NCBI GenBank assembly: GCA_002343455.1
Contig: DDSR01000313.1
Location: 1-14,797 of the forward strand
Length of the DNA: 14,797 nucleotides
Direction of reading: 5' to 3'
Origin: Deltaproteobacteria bacterium UBA2385
GTDB taxonomy: Bacteria > Myxococcota_A > UBA796 > UBA2385
A program made the position numbers and the translations under genes. Positions 6,810 to 14,400 of the stretch are shown one piece after another (the stretch's first letter is position 1; each line of letters opens with the position of its first letter). The notes under the pieces were generated by a model. It saw only the letters and a list, made by a program, of their open reading frames with translations, was not told the origin of the DNA and ran no database searches.

Positions 6810-8444
6810 ATGTCTGCCACCACCGGTGACCTCGCGTCTACCCACGGGCACGGCGAGGAGTCCTATCTGACGGCCAAGAGCGGCATCGCTAGCTGGCTGT
6901 TGACCGTGGACCACAAGCGCATCGGGATCATGTACCTCGGTGCGATCCTGTCCTTCTTCATGATCGGCGGCCTGATCGCCCTGGCCTTCCGGCTGGAGCT
7001 GGCCACCGCCCAGCCGGACCTCTTCTCCGGCAACGTCTACAACCGGCTGTTCACCCTGCACGGCGCCATCATGGTGTTCCTGGTGCTGGTGCCCTCGATC
7101 CCGGCCTCCCTGGGCAACTTCGTGCTGCCCTTGATGCTGGGCGCCAAGGACGTGGCCTTCCCCAAGCTGAACCTGCTCAGCTTCCACATCTACATCGTGG
7201 GCGCGCTCTTCCTGGTCTACACCCTGCTCTCGGGCGGCGTGGAGACGGGCTGGACCTTTTACACGCCCTACAGCTCGACCACGGACAGCTCGGTCGTCTC
7301 GGCGCTGCTGGGCGCCTTCATCCTGGGCTTCAGCTCGATCCTGACCGGCATCAACTTCATCGTCACGATCCACAAGATGCGGGCCCCCGGCCTGACCTGG
7401 GCGCGCCTGCCGCTCTTCGTCTGGGCCTCGTACTCGACCAGCATGATCCAGGTCCTGGCCACCCCGGTCATCGCCATCACCCTCTTCCTGCTCGTCTTCG
7501 AGCGGACCATGGGCATCGGCATCTTCGACCCGGCGCTGGGCGGCGACCCCGTGCTGTTCCAGCACTTCTTCTGGTTCTACAGCCACCCCGTCGTGTACGT
7601 CATGATCCTGCCGGCCTTCGGGGTCATCTCCGAGACGGTCTCGATCAACAGCCGCAAGCACATCTTCGGCTACTCGGCCATCGCCGCCAGCTCGATCGCC
7701 ATCGCCGCCATCGGCTTCCTGGTCTGGGGCCACCACATGTTCGTGTCGGGGCAGTCCGACATGGCCGGCACCATCTTCAGCTTGATCACCTTCGGCGTGG
7801 CCGTTCCCACGGCCATCAAGGTCTTCAGCTGGGTGGCCACCATGTACAAGGGCAGCATCGAGCTCAACACGGTGATGCTCTACACGCTTTCCTTCCTCTT
7901 CATCTTCGCCATCGGCGGGCTGACCGGGTTGTTCCTGGCCACGCTGGCGGTGGATGTGCACATGCACGACACCTACTTCGTCGTGGCGCACTTCCACTAC
8001 GTGATGATGGGCGGCACGCTGATGGGCTTCATCGCGGGCATCCACCACTGGTGGCCGAAGATCACCGGTCGGATGTACCCGGAGGGCCCCGCCAAGATCG
8101 GCGCCTGGCTGGTCTTCATTGGCTTCAACCTGACCTTCTTCACTCAGTTCGTGGCCGGCTCGCGCGGTATGCCCCGTCGGTACCACGAGTACGCCCCTGA
8201 GTTCGAGATCTGGCAGTTCTGGTCGACCGTGGGCTCCTTCGTGCTGGCGGCGGGCCTCTTCCTGACCCTGGGCTACCTCCTGTGGTCGCTCAAGGGTGGG
8301 GCCAAGGCCCCGCGCAACCCCTGGGGCGCCAAGTCGCTGGAGTGGCAGACCGAGTCGCCGCCCATCGAGCACAACTTCCACGCGCAGGTCATCTGCCGCA
8401 CCGGTCCCTACGATTTCGAAGAGATCGATCACTCCAAGGCGTGA
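6810..8444 (+). CDS. coxA: Cytochrome c oxidase subunit I, A2-type
   Basis: A 544-residue catalytic subunit with about 12 membrane helices; it reduces oxygen to water and pumps protons. Haem a ligands are His84 (LHGAIMVF) and His396. The CuB ligands are His259, His308 and His309, the cross-linked Tyr is Tyr263, and haem a3 is held by His394 in VVAHFHYV. Lys337 in PTAIKVFSW matches the K-channel lysine. The CuB loop reads FYSHPVVYV: the usual Glu of the D channel (HPEV) is absent and a Tyr-Ser pair precedes the His, the signature of A2-type haem-copper oxidases. Asp114 in AKDVAFP matches the D-channel entrance. GGAG nine bases before ATG 6810 acts as ribosome binding site. It is the third structural step of the operon after sco and coxB. 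Confidence 0.98.
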   Translation: MSATTGDLASTHGHGEESYLTAKSGIASWLLTVDHKRIGIMYLGAILSFFMIGGLIALAFRLELATAQPDLFSGNVYNRLFTLHGAIMVFLVLVPSIPASLGNFVLPLMLGAKDVAFPKLNLLSFHIYIVGALFLVYTLLSGGVETGWTFYTPYSSTTDSSVVSALLGAFILGFSSILTGINFIVTIHKMRAPGLTWARLPLFVWASYSTSMIQVLATPVIAITLFLLVFERTMGIGIFDPALGGDPVLFQHFFWFYSHPVVYVMILPAFGVISETVSINSRKHIFGYSAIAASSIAIAAIGFLVWGHHMFVSGQSDMAGTIFSLITFGVAVPTAIKVFSWVATMYKGSIELNTVMLYTLSFLFIFAIGGLTGLFLATLAVDVHMHDTYFVVAHFHYVMMGGTLMGFIAGIHHWWPKITGRMYPEGPAKIGAWLVFIGFNLTFFTQFVAGSRGMPRRYHEYAPEFEIWQFWSTVGSFVLAAGLFLTLGYLLWSLKGGAKAPRNPWGAKSLEWQTESPPIEHNFHAQVICRTGPYDFEEIDHSKA

Positions 8445-8447
8445 TTC

Positions 8448-9131
8448 ATGAGCACCGGAAACGAAACTGAGTCGGAGGTTGCCGCCGGGCACGGCGAGCA
8501 TCCTGCCTTCCTGGCCCACCACTTCCACGATGCCGCGCAGCAGAAGTCTGCTGTAAAGCTGGGGATGTGGGCCTTCCTGGTCCAGGAGATCCTGTTCTTT
8601 GCAGGGCTCTTCATGGCCTACTTCGCCTTCCGGGCCTTGTACCCGGAGACCTGGCTGGTCGCGCACGAGCTGCTCGACAAGCGCATGGGCGCGTTCAACA
8701 CCGTCGTGCTGCTCTTCAGCAGCCTCACGATGGCCCTCGCGGTGCGCGCTTGCCAGCTGGACGACATCAAGGGCAGCATCCGCTACCTGTGGATCACCAT
8801 CGCCTGCGCGCTGGGCTTCATGGTGGTCAAGTACTTCGAGTACTCGCACAAGTTCCACCTGGGGCTGCTGCCGGGCAAGTACTACAGCTACGACGGCATC
8901 GAGGGCGGCGCCCCCGAGCTCTTCTTCAGCGTGTACTTCATGATGACCGGCGTGCACGGCCTCCACGTCGTCATCGGCGTCGGCATCATGGTCTGGCTGA
9001 TCTTCGGACCGCTCCGGCAGGGCAAGGTCAGCAGCAAGTACTACGCGGTCGTCGAGAACACGGGCCTGTACTGGCACCTCGTCGACCTCATCTGGATCTT
9101 CCTCTTCCCCCTCCTGTACCTGGTCCGCTGA
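8448..9131 (+). CDS. coxC: Cytochrome c oxidase subunit III
   Basis: A 227-residue membrane subunit that binds lipid and stabilises subunit I and its proton uptake. Five hydrophobic segments are visible (about residues 37-61, 81-101, 113-130, 155-185, 204-226), so it is the short five-helix form. Signature stretches are WAFLVQEILFFAGLFMAY with the conserved Glu47, TGVHGLHVVIG (167-177) and YWHLVDLIWIFLF (208-220). A polar, His-rich N-terminus of about 30 residues precedes the first helix. The gene starts three bases after the coxA stop, so it is read from the same transcript. Confidence 0.97.
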   Translation: MSTGNETESEVAAGHGEHPAFLAHHFHDAAQQKSAVKLGMWAFLVQEILFFAGLFMAYFAFRALYPETWLVAHELLDKRMGAFNTVVLLFSSLTMALAVRACQLDDIKGSIRYLWITIACALGFMVVKYFEYSHKFHLGLLPGKYYSYDGIEGGAPELFFSVYFMMTGVHGLHVVIGVGIMVWLIFGPLRQGKVSSKYYAVVENTGLYWHLVDLIWIFLFPLLYLVR

Positions 9132-9148
9132 GGTCCTCGGAGTCGTTG

Positions 9149-9562
9149 ATGTCCAGCAGCCACACTGCCCATGGTCACGAAGAGGGTGAGCACATCTCCT
9201 CGATGTCCACCTATCTCAGCATCTTCGGTGCCTTGCTCGGGCTCACCGTCCTGACCTTCGCGGTCTCCTATGCCGAGCTGCCGGGCAGCTGGAGCATCGT
9301 GGCCGCCATCGGCGTGGCCTCGGTCAAGGCCTTCCTGGTCGCCGGCTGGTTCATGCACCTGAAGTACGACGCCCGCTTCAACGTGCTGGTCTTCCTCTCG
9401 GCCTTCTGGTTCATGGCGGTATTCTTCGGGTTCACCCTGACGGATCTGACCACCCGAGGGGCCCTCTTCGACTACCTGGACAACCACGCCGCCCATGCTG
9501 AAGCCGGGAAGAAGTACGGCTCGCCCTCGACCTTCAAGGAGGGGCACAGCGGCGGGCACTGA
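9149..9562 (+). CDS. Cytochrome c oxidase subunit IV family protein
   Basis: A 137-residue small membrane subunit of the bacterial COX4 (CtaF/CyoD-like) type, thought to help assembly or stability of the oxidase. Three hydrophobic helices are visible at about 22-40, 48-69 and 78-98, with the typical GWFMHLKYDARF stretch (66-77) between the second and third. Both ends are polar and His-rich. The C-terminal tail of about 38 residues is longer than usual and ends in GHSGGH; whether the histidines bind metal is unknown. The start ATG 9149 has GGAG at 9139-9142, six bases away. It follows coxC by 17 bases and precedes the zinc-ribbon gene by 7, within the same operon. Confidence 0.92.
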   Translation: MSSSHTAHGHEEGEHISSMSTYLSIFGALLGLTVLTFAVSYAELPGSWSIVAAIGVASVKAFLVAGWFMHLKYDARFNVLVFLSAFWFMAVFFGFTLTDLTTRGALFDYLDNHAAHAEAGKKYGSPSTFKEGHSGGH

Positions 9563-9569
9563 GGCAGCG

Positions 9570-9806
9570 ATGAGCGCTTCCGGACAAGGGGACGAGGTCG
9601 AACCGAGCGAGCCAGCTCGCTGCGAGTGCGGCCACGATCGGGACCACTTCATGGTCTCCCCCGAGCCGCAGTACAGCGGGCTGGACTGGTTCTGGGTCCT
9701 CTTCGGCATCACGACGGTGCCCCGGGAGATTCAGTTCCGCTGTCGGCGCTGCAAGGTCTGCTTTGACCGCACGCAGGACGAGCGGATCATGAAGCGCTTC
9801 GTCTGA
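9570..9806 (+). CDS. Small zinc-ribbon protein, last gene of the cox operon
   Basis: A 78-residue protein I do not recognise. It has two cysteine clusters that could hold one zinc ion: Cys18-x-Cys20 (followed by GHDRDH, with His22 and His26) and Cys58-x2-Cys61-x2-Cys64. The stretch between them is aromatic ([11 protein letters not shown], 38-48), perhaps a membrane-surface or protein-contact segment, though it is too short and polar to call a membrane helix with confidence. GAGG lies five bases before the ATG, and the gene begins seven bases after the subunit IV stop, so it is almost surely co-transcribed with the oxidase. It could be an oxidase assembly or regulatory factor; only position supports that. 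Reading-frame bias and the paired cysteines argue that it is a real gene. Confidence 0.75.
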   Translation: MSASGQGDEVEPSEPARCECGHDRDHFMVSPEPQYSGLDWFWVLFGITTVPREIQFRCRRCKVCFDRTQDERIMKRFV

Positions 9807-9812
9807 GGGGGG

Positions 9813-9830
9813 CCGGTGGCGCTCCGCCGG
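9813..9830 (+). other. Hairpin between the cox operon and mdh
   Basis: CCGGTGG (9813-9819) can pair with CCGCCGG (9824-9830) across a four-base loop, with one G-T wobble. It sits seven bases after the zinc-ribbon stop. No run of T follows, so it may slow or protect the operon transcript but is not a standard intrinsic terminator. The rest of this 73-base gap holds the mdh leader, with GGAG at 9870-9873. Confidence 0.4.
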
Positions 9831-9879
9831 GCTAATTGCTGCGCCTTGTGCGAGTCGTCCCCTCCTCCCGGAGTTCCCC

Positions 9880-10857
9880 ATGAAGGCACCGATCCGAGTC
9901 GCCGTCACCGGCGCAGCCGGCAACATTGGCTACGCCCTCCTCTTCCGCATCGCCTCGGGCGACTGCTTCGGGAAGGACCAGCCGGTCATCCTGCAGCTGC
10001 TCGAGATCACGCCGGCCCTGCCCGCCCTGGACGGCGTGGTGATGGAGCTGCTGGACGCCGCCTTCCCGCTGCTGCACGGCGTCGTGACCTCCGACGATCC
10101 CAATGTGGCCTTCGATGGCGCCAACCAGGTCTTCCTGGTCGGCAGCCGCCCCCGCACCGCCGGGATGGAGCGGGCCGACCTGGTCAAGGTCAACGGCCCG
10201 ATCTTCACCGGGCAGGGCAAGGCCATCAACGCCAAGGCGGCGGACGACGTCCGCGTCGTGGTGGTGGGCAACCCCTGCAACACCAACGCGCTGATCGCCA
10301 TGAGCAACGCGCCCGACATCCCCCGCGAGCGCTTCAGCGCCATGACCCGGCTGGACGAGAACCGGGCCAAGAGCCAGCTCGCCTCGCGGGCGGGCGTCAC
10401 GGCCGGGCGGGTCACGAACCTGGGCATCTGGGGCAACCACGGCCCGACGATGTTCCCGGACTTCCGCAACACGTTGATCGACGGCGCGCCGGTGGTCGGC
10501 ACGCTCGACTCCGACTGGCTGCACGGCGACTTCATCAAGACGGTGGCCACCCGGGGCGGGGCCATCATCAAGGCGCGCGGGGCCAGCAGCGCCGCCAGCG
10601 CCGCCGCCGCGGCTATCGACCACATGGCCACCTGGCAGAACGGCACCGCTCCGGGCGACTGGACCAGCATGGCGGTGGTCTCGCGGGGCGAGTACGACGT
10701 CCCCAAGGGGCTGATCTTCTCCTTCCCCGTGCGGGTCCAGGGTGGAGAGTGGAGCATCGTCGAGGGCCTGGACCTCGACGAGTTCGCCCGCAAGAAGATC
10801 TCCGCCAACTTCGATGAGCTCGAAGAAGAGCGCGCAGCCGTCGCCGATCTGCTCTGA
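9880..10857 (+). CDS. mdh: Malate dehydrogenase, type 2 (NAD-dependent)
   Basis: A 325-residue cytoplasmic enzyme that interconverts malate and oxaloacetate in the TCA cycle. The nucleotide-binding loop is GAAGNIGY (residues 11-18), with Glu42 (LLEIT) at the position where an acidic residue favours NAD. Substrate-site arginines are in [11 protein letters not shown] (Arg92, Arg98) and [12 protein letters not shown] (Arg162); the catalytic Asp159-His187 pair lies there and in [12 protein letters not shown]. The stretch [14 protein letters not shown] is typical of the cytosolic-type (type 2) family rather than the lactate-dehydrogenase-like type of many bacteria. The length is normal. ATG 9880 has GGAG six bases upstream. 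It is followed by two hairpins, so it is probably transcribed alone or by read-through from the cox operon, and ends there. Confidence 0.96.
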   Translation: MKAPIRVAVTGAAGNIGYALLFRIASGDCFGKDQPVILQLLEITPALPALDGVVMELLDAAFPLLHGVVTSDDPNVAFDGANQVFLVGSRPRTAGMERADLVKVNGPIFTGQGKAINAKAADDVRVVVVGNPCNTNALIAMSNAPDIPRERFSAMTRLDENRAKSQLASRAGVTAGRVTNLGIWGNHGPTMFPDFRNTLIDGAPVVGTLDSDWLHGDFIKTVATRGGAIIKARGASSAASAAAAAIDHMATWQNGTAPGDWTSMAVVSRGEYDVPKGLIFSFPVRVQGGEWSIVEGLDLDEFARKKISANFDELEEERAAVADLL

Positions 10858-10861
10858 GCCG

Positions 10862-10876
10862 GCCCCCTCCGGGGGC
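10862..10876 (+). other. GC hairpin just after mdh
   Basis: GCCCCC and GGGGGC pair perfectly (6 bp) around a three-base loop TCC, four bases after the mdh stop. There is no T tract, so it probably works with the terminator just downstream, for example by protecting the 3' end. Confidence 0.5.
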
Positions 10877-10884
10877 TGCATGTC

Positions 10885-10920
10885 AAATCCTCCGCCACCG
10901 GTTCGGTGACGGAGGATTTT
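10885..10920 (+). terminator. Intrinsic terminator after mdh
   Basis: A long hairpin: AAATCCTCCG (10885-10894) pairs with CGGAGGATTT (10910-10919), then a C-A mismatch, then CACCG with CGGTG, leaving a three-base loop GTT. That is 15 pairs with one mismatch. The stem ends in T residues on the plus strand and begins with A residues, so it could stop transcription in both directions. It insulates mdh from the lipoprotein gene. Confidence 0.88.
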
Positions 10921-10941
10921 GCTTGTGTGGGGCTCGCGCTT

Positions 10942-10981
10942 TTGACATTCTGGAACCAACCCATCCCCAGCCTCTCGGAGG
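10942..10981 (+). promoter_or_regulatory. Leader of the VWA lipoprotein gene: -35-like hexamer and strong ribosome binding site
   Basis: TTGACA at 10942-10947 is a perfect -35 hexamer, placed right after a terminator, where a new promoter is expected. No TATAAT-like sequence follows at 16-18 bases, so the promoter call is weak. GGAGGA ending at 10982 lies five to six bases before ATG 10987 and is a near-ideal ribosome binding site. Confidence 0.35.
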
Positions 10982-10986
10982 AACTC

Positions 10987-12552
10987 ATGTCCTCGTCTCG
11001 TCTCATCGGCCTGCTCGCCCTCACCTCCATCAGCCTCAGCGCCTGCAGCGACCATGGCTTCAACAGCACCGGCAAGGAGAACGTCGCCGAGCTGCCGGCC
11101 ATCTCGGTGACCCCGGGGTTGATCGACTACGGCAACATGACCGCCACCGCCGAGGTGAGCGTCGAGACCTTCGAGATCAAGAGCGTCGGAGGCGCGGACC
11201 TGACCGTCGAGAACATCGAGCTCTTGGGCGACACCAGCAGCTTCTCGGTGTTGACCATGGAGAGCGCCTTCGTCCTGCCGCCGGGCGCCAGCCAGACCAT
11301 CGAGGTGGCCTTCTCGCCGATGGGAGCCTACTCCCAGATGGCCCAGGTGCTGGTCTCCAGCGACGACCCCCTCAACCCGCAGGCCCTGGTCGAGCTGGTG
11401 GGCGCGGGCGCCGTGCCCGAGCTGGAGATCCAGCCGGATCCGGTCGACTTCGGCACCGGCGTGGTCGGCTGCGACGAAGAGCTGGACGTCTACCTGACCA
11501 ACGTGGGCAACGACACGCTGGTCATCAGCTCCATCGGCCACACCAGCGATGTGACCGGGGTCTTCTCGCCGCTGGGCTCCCCCACGCTGCCGCTCAGCCT
11601 GGAGCCGGGCGAAGAGGCCCAGGTCCTGCTCGGGTTCCTGCCCGAGTCGGTGCGCAGCTACTCGGGCTCGCTGGTCGTGCAGTCCAATGAACCCCTGGGT
11701 GAGCGCACCGCGACCATCGCCGGCGCGGGCTCCTACGGCCCCGACCAGATCGACAGCTGGGAGATCCCCGAAGAGCCCCCTTCGGACATCATGTTCCTGG
11801 TCGACCAGAGCTGCTCGATGGACGACGACGCGGTCAGCCTGGGCACCAACTTCGGCACCTTCATCACCCAGCTGAACACCTACACCACCGACTGGCAGAT
11901 CATGGTCGTCAACGACGACAACGGCTGCAACAACAGCGGGATCCTGACCTCCGCGACCTCCGGCTACACCTCGACCTTCAGCAGCGCCGTCCGCAACGGC
12001 GGCGGGTCCTACACCGAGTCCTTGCTGACCGTCGGCGCCAGCGCGGCCGAGAAGTCCGGCTCGACCGGCTGCAACGCGGGCTTCATGCGCCCGACGGCCA
12101 TGATGCACCTGATCATGGTCAGCGACGAGCCCGAGCAGTCCTACGGGAGCTGGTCCAGCTACGTCGACCGCATGATCGCCGCCAAGGGCACGGCCTCGAT
12201 GGTGCGCGTCTCGGCGATCGCCGGGCCGGTGGGTCGCTCCTCCTGCGCGGATCAGGGCACGGGCTACGACGAGGCGGTCACCGCGACCGGCGGCGTCTTC
12301 CTGGACATCTGCAGCACCTGGGCGACCTCCGCCAACCTGGCCCTGCTGGCCGAGGCCAGCGTCAGCCAGGACACCTACGCGCTCTCCCTCGAGCCGGTGC
12401 CCTCGACGATCGAGGTCTTCGTCAACGGCAGCCCGGTCACCAGCGGCTGGACCTACGACTCCTCGACCAACGAGGTCGTCTTCAACACGGGTGTCCCCGC
12501 CGACGGCGACTCGGTCGACATCGAGTACTCCCTGCCCGGCACCTGCGACTGA
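10987..12552 (+). CDS. Lipoprotein with two ASPM-SPD-2-Hydin-like repeats and a von Willebrand A domain
   Basis: A 521-residue exported lipoprotein of unknown function. The signal peptide ends in the lipobox LSAC with Cys20 as lipidation site. Two related Ig-like beta domains follow (about residues 38-140 and 142-248); each has the VxPxxxDFG/DYG opening, a GxxxL...F.P middle and an ending near VGAG/AGAG, as in 'choice-of-anchor D' repeats. A VWA domain comes next (about 262-450), with the metal-ion site Asp273-x-Ser275-x-Ser277 in FLVDQSCSM. The final ~60 residues are a further beta-rich module (PSTIEVFVNG...). Several cysteines in the VWA part suggest disulphides. A cell-surface adhesion or binding role is likely from the architecture. 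It is preceded by a terminator and followed 16 bases later by the methyltransferase gene. Confidence 0.88.
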   Translation: MSSSRLIGLLALTSISLSACSDHGFNSTGKENVAELPAISVTPGLIDYGNMTATAEVSVETFEIKSVGGADLTVENIELLGDTSSFSVLTMESAFVLPPGASQTIEVAFSPMGAYSQMAQVLVSSDDPLNPQALVELVGAGAVPELEIQPDPVDFGTGVVGCDEELDVYLTNVGNDTLVISSIGHTSDVTGVFSPLGSPTLPLSLEPGEEAQVLLGFLPESVRSYSGSLVVQSNEPLGERTATIAGAGSYGPDQIDSWEIPEEPPSDIMFLVDQSCSMDDDAVSLGTNFGTFITQLNTYTTDWQIMVVNDDNGCNNSGILTSATSGYTSTFSSAVRNGGGSYTESLLTVGASAAEKSGSTGCNAGFMRPTAMMHLIMVSDEPEQSYGSWSSYVDRMIAAKGTASMVRVSAIAGPVGRSSCADQGTGYDEAVTATGGVFLDICSTWATSANLALLAEASVSQDTYALSLEPVPSTIEVFVNGSPVTSGWTYDSSTNEVVFNTGVPADGDSVDIEYSLPGTCD

Positions 12553-12568
12553 GCGGTACGTCCCCCGA

Positions 12569-13339
12569 ATGAGCCGCCTGACCATCCTGGGCCTGGGGCC
12601 CGCGCGCCCCGAGCAGATGACGCTCGAAGCCCGGGAGGCGCTGGCCCAGGCGGTCGCGTCAGGCGCCCGTGCCTATGGGCTCGCCCACGCCCGAGCCCTG
12701 GTCGAGGCCGTCGAGCCGCGGCTCGTCATTCACGAGCTGGACTACCTCTACCGCCTGCCTGGGGTCGACCGCCCGGTCGCCTACCGCGACCTCGCCACCA
12801 TGCTGGTCCGACGGGCCTTCGAGGACCAGGTCGAGGTGCTCTACCTCGTCGCCGGCAGCCCCCTCTTCATCAACGACGCGGTCCTCCAGATCCGCCGGCT
12901 CTGCCAGCAGCGGCAGCTGCCCCTCCGCCTGATCCACGGCATGTCCTTCGTCGAGCTGGTGCTGCAAGGCGTCTACTGGACCGGTCATCGGGGCCTGCAG
13001 CTCCTCTCCGCCTGGAACGTGGCCCGGGACGGCATGGAGCTGCAGACCGACCGCCCGGCCCTGCTCTGCCAGCTGGGCGAGTTCTCGGTCGGCGGGGAAG
13101 CCCTGGCGACCGATGGCAGCGTGGGTGTGCTGGTCGAGCTGCGCGACCGGCTCGCCAGCAGCTACCCCCTCGACCACCCCGTCGCGGTCCTGGCCTCCTC
13201 CGGCCACCCCGACTACCTCCCCCAGACCCGCCAGATTCCGCTCTCCGCGTTGGCCGACGAGCCCGTGCCCGTCTACAGCAACCTCTGGGTCCCGGCCATC
13301 GGCGGCCCCGCCGTCGAGTCCGAGGTCGCCAGTGGCTGA
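12569..13339 (+). CDS. Stand-alone tetrapyrrole-methylase-fold SAM methyltransferase, OphMA/YabN-like
   Basis: A 256-residue S-adenosylmethionine-dependent methyltransferase of the tetrapyrrole-methylase superfamily. The N-terminal glycine loop is ILGLGP (6-11), followed by QMTL (16-19). SAM-pocket stretches are AGSPLF (95-100) and HGMSFVE (123-129). The second half contains YPLDHPVAVL and a closing LWVPAIG, as in this fold. Tyr59, Arg68 and Tyr72 have the spacing of Tyr63/Arg72/Tyr76 in OphMA, the fungal borosin peptide N-methyltransferase; YabN (the MazG partner protein) seems, from memory, to lack the Arg. There is no MazG domain, and no clasp or core peptide after the catalytic domain. 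It could therefore be a split-borosin-like peptide methyltransferase or a YabN-type protein of unknown substrate. Its last 8 bases overlap the next gene. Confidence 0.8.
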   Translation: MSRLTILGLGPARPEQMTLEAREALAQAVASGARAYGLAHARALVEAVEPRLVIHELDYLYRLPGVDRPVAYRDLATMLVRRAFEDQVEVLYLVAGSPLFINDAVLQIRRLCQQRQLPLRLIHGMSFVELVLQGVYWTGHRGLQLLSAWNVARDGMELQTDRPALLCQLGEFSVGGEALATDGSVGVLVELRDRLASSYPLDHPVAVLASSGHPDYLPQTRQIPLSALADEPVPVYSNLWVPAIGGPAVESEVASG

Positions 13340-14378
13340 GGCCCTGACCCGACTGCGGCCCCTGGGCCCCTTCCCGCCGTGGAGCGCAGCGCGGTCGGGC
13401 AGCACCTTGGACCTGGGCGCCCTGATGCGCGACCAGCTCCTCCAGCGCCGCGCGCTCTGGGGTCCGCTGCGTCGGCTGCTGCAGTCCCGCCTCGCCCAGG
13501 CCATCGAGGCCAGCCAGTGGAGCCGGTCGGCCGAGCTGCTGGGGATGTGGCTGCACACCTGGCCGGTCGGCGCGATGGTCGACCCGGCGGTCAGCGAGTG
13601 GATGACCTGCCCCTCGGTGGAGTCTCTGGCCACCCTGGCCCGGGCCTCTGAGCTCGCCTGCGCCGCGCTTGGCTGGCCGACCGTCCCTGGCCTGCCCTGG
13701 CCCGACCCCCCCGCCGAGTGGCTGCGGACCCAGCTCGCCGAGCAGGGCGTTCCGCTGGTCGGGCGAGGGGAGGGCGACGGCCGACAGCGCCTGATCGACG
13801 CGCTCGGCCTGACGCTGGAGCGGGACGAGGGCTGGCCCGACGAGCTGCTCGCGGTCGAGTCGATCCCTGGCGAGGCGCTCATCTCGCGTCGGGCCGAGCT
13901 GGCTCGCCGCCTCGTCCGCGGCGAGCTGGGCGCCGTTCAGCTCACCAGCCCCATCCCGCCCTCCCCCCTGGCCGCGCTGGCGATCGGCGAGCTGCGGATG
14001 GAGGGCAGGCACCAGCGCGCCTTCGAGGCCTGGGGTCCGGCCGGGCTGCGGGTCGAGGGCTTCGTGACCCTGGCCGAGCTGCTCGGCGCCGCTCCCCCGG
14101 GCGAGCCCGGCCCCGTGCTGATCCCGACCGGTGACTGCCTGCTGGCTCCAGGAACGCCGGCCAGCCTGCGGCGAGGCCAGCCCGAGACCGTCGGCTGGCT
14201 GCTCTGGGAGGCCCCCTTCCGCCCGGTCCCCGTCCACCCTCTCGCCGTCGAGGTCTTGCGCGCCCTGGACGGCGTGGCCACCGCCCCTCAGCTCTGTGCC
14301 ACGCTCGAGCTCAGCGAGGACCAGCTCCAGCCCGTGCTCGACGCCCTGGTCTCGGTGGGCGCGGCGACGGCCGCCTGA
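13332..14378 (+). CDS. Unrecognised Trp-rich protein with C-terminal PqqD-like winged helix
   Basis: A 348-residue protein I do not recognise as a whole. No signal peptide or membrane helix is evident, so it is probably cytoplasmic. The first ~130 residues are mainly helical and unusually rich in tryptophan (nine within residues 17-130; 13 in all). The middle (about 150-250) is helical, with many Leu, Arg and Glu. The last ~45 residues (about 301-345, HPLAVEVLRALDG ... LDALVSVGA) follow the LxxxxxxxLxxLDGxxTxxxL pattern of PqqD-like or related winged-helix domains, which in some peptide-modifying systems bind a leader peptide. GTG 13332 is chosen as start because GAGG precedes it by six bases; the overlap with the methyltransferase suggests co-translation and a shared task. 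Real coding is supported by strong third-position GC bias. Confidence 0.68.
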   Translation: MAEALTRLRPLGPFPPWSAARSGSTLDLGALMRDQLLQRRALWGPLRRLLQSRLAQAIEASQWSRSAELLGMWLHTWPVGAMVDPAVSEWMTCPSVESLATLARASELACAALGWPTVPGLPWPDPPAEWLRTQLAEQGVPLVGRGEGDGRQRLIDALGLTLERDEGWPDELLAVESIPGEALISRRAELARRLVRGELGAVQLTSPIPPSPLAALAIGELRMEGRHQRAFEAWGPAGLRVEGFVTLAELLGAAPPGEPGPVLIPTGDCLLAPGTPASLRRGQPETVGWLLWEAPFRPVPVHPLAVEVLRALDGVATAPQLCATLELSEDQLQPVLDALVSVGAATAA

Positions 14379-14400
14379 GCCCCTTCGCCGACCGCCCCCG

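Noticed and set aside
5703..9077. A 1124-codon open frame on the minus strand across the whole cox operon
   Set aside because: It is antisense to five well-supported genes. Long antisense frames are expected with strong third-position GC bias, and its Asp/Glu/His/Val/Gln-heavy composition is typical of such shadows.
10952..10978. Possible ECF sigma promoter (GGAAC ... TCTCGG)
   Set aside because: The -10 position would fall within the ribosome binding site of the lipoprotein gene, leaving no leader.
9832..12585. A 917-codon open frame on the minus strand over mdh and the lipoprotein gene
   Set aside because: Same cause: antisense to two clear genes and passing through the terminator hairpin; no recognisable domain.
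12870..14237. A 455-codon open frame on the minus strand opposite the methyltransferase and its partner
   Set aside because: Low-complexity Arg/Gly/Ala composition, no domain; the plus-strand frames have ribosome binding sites, coupling and domain similarity.
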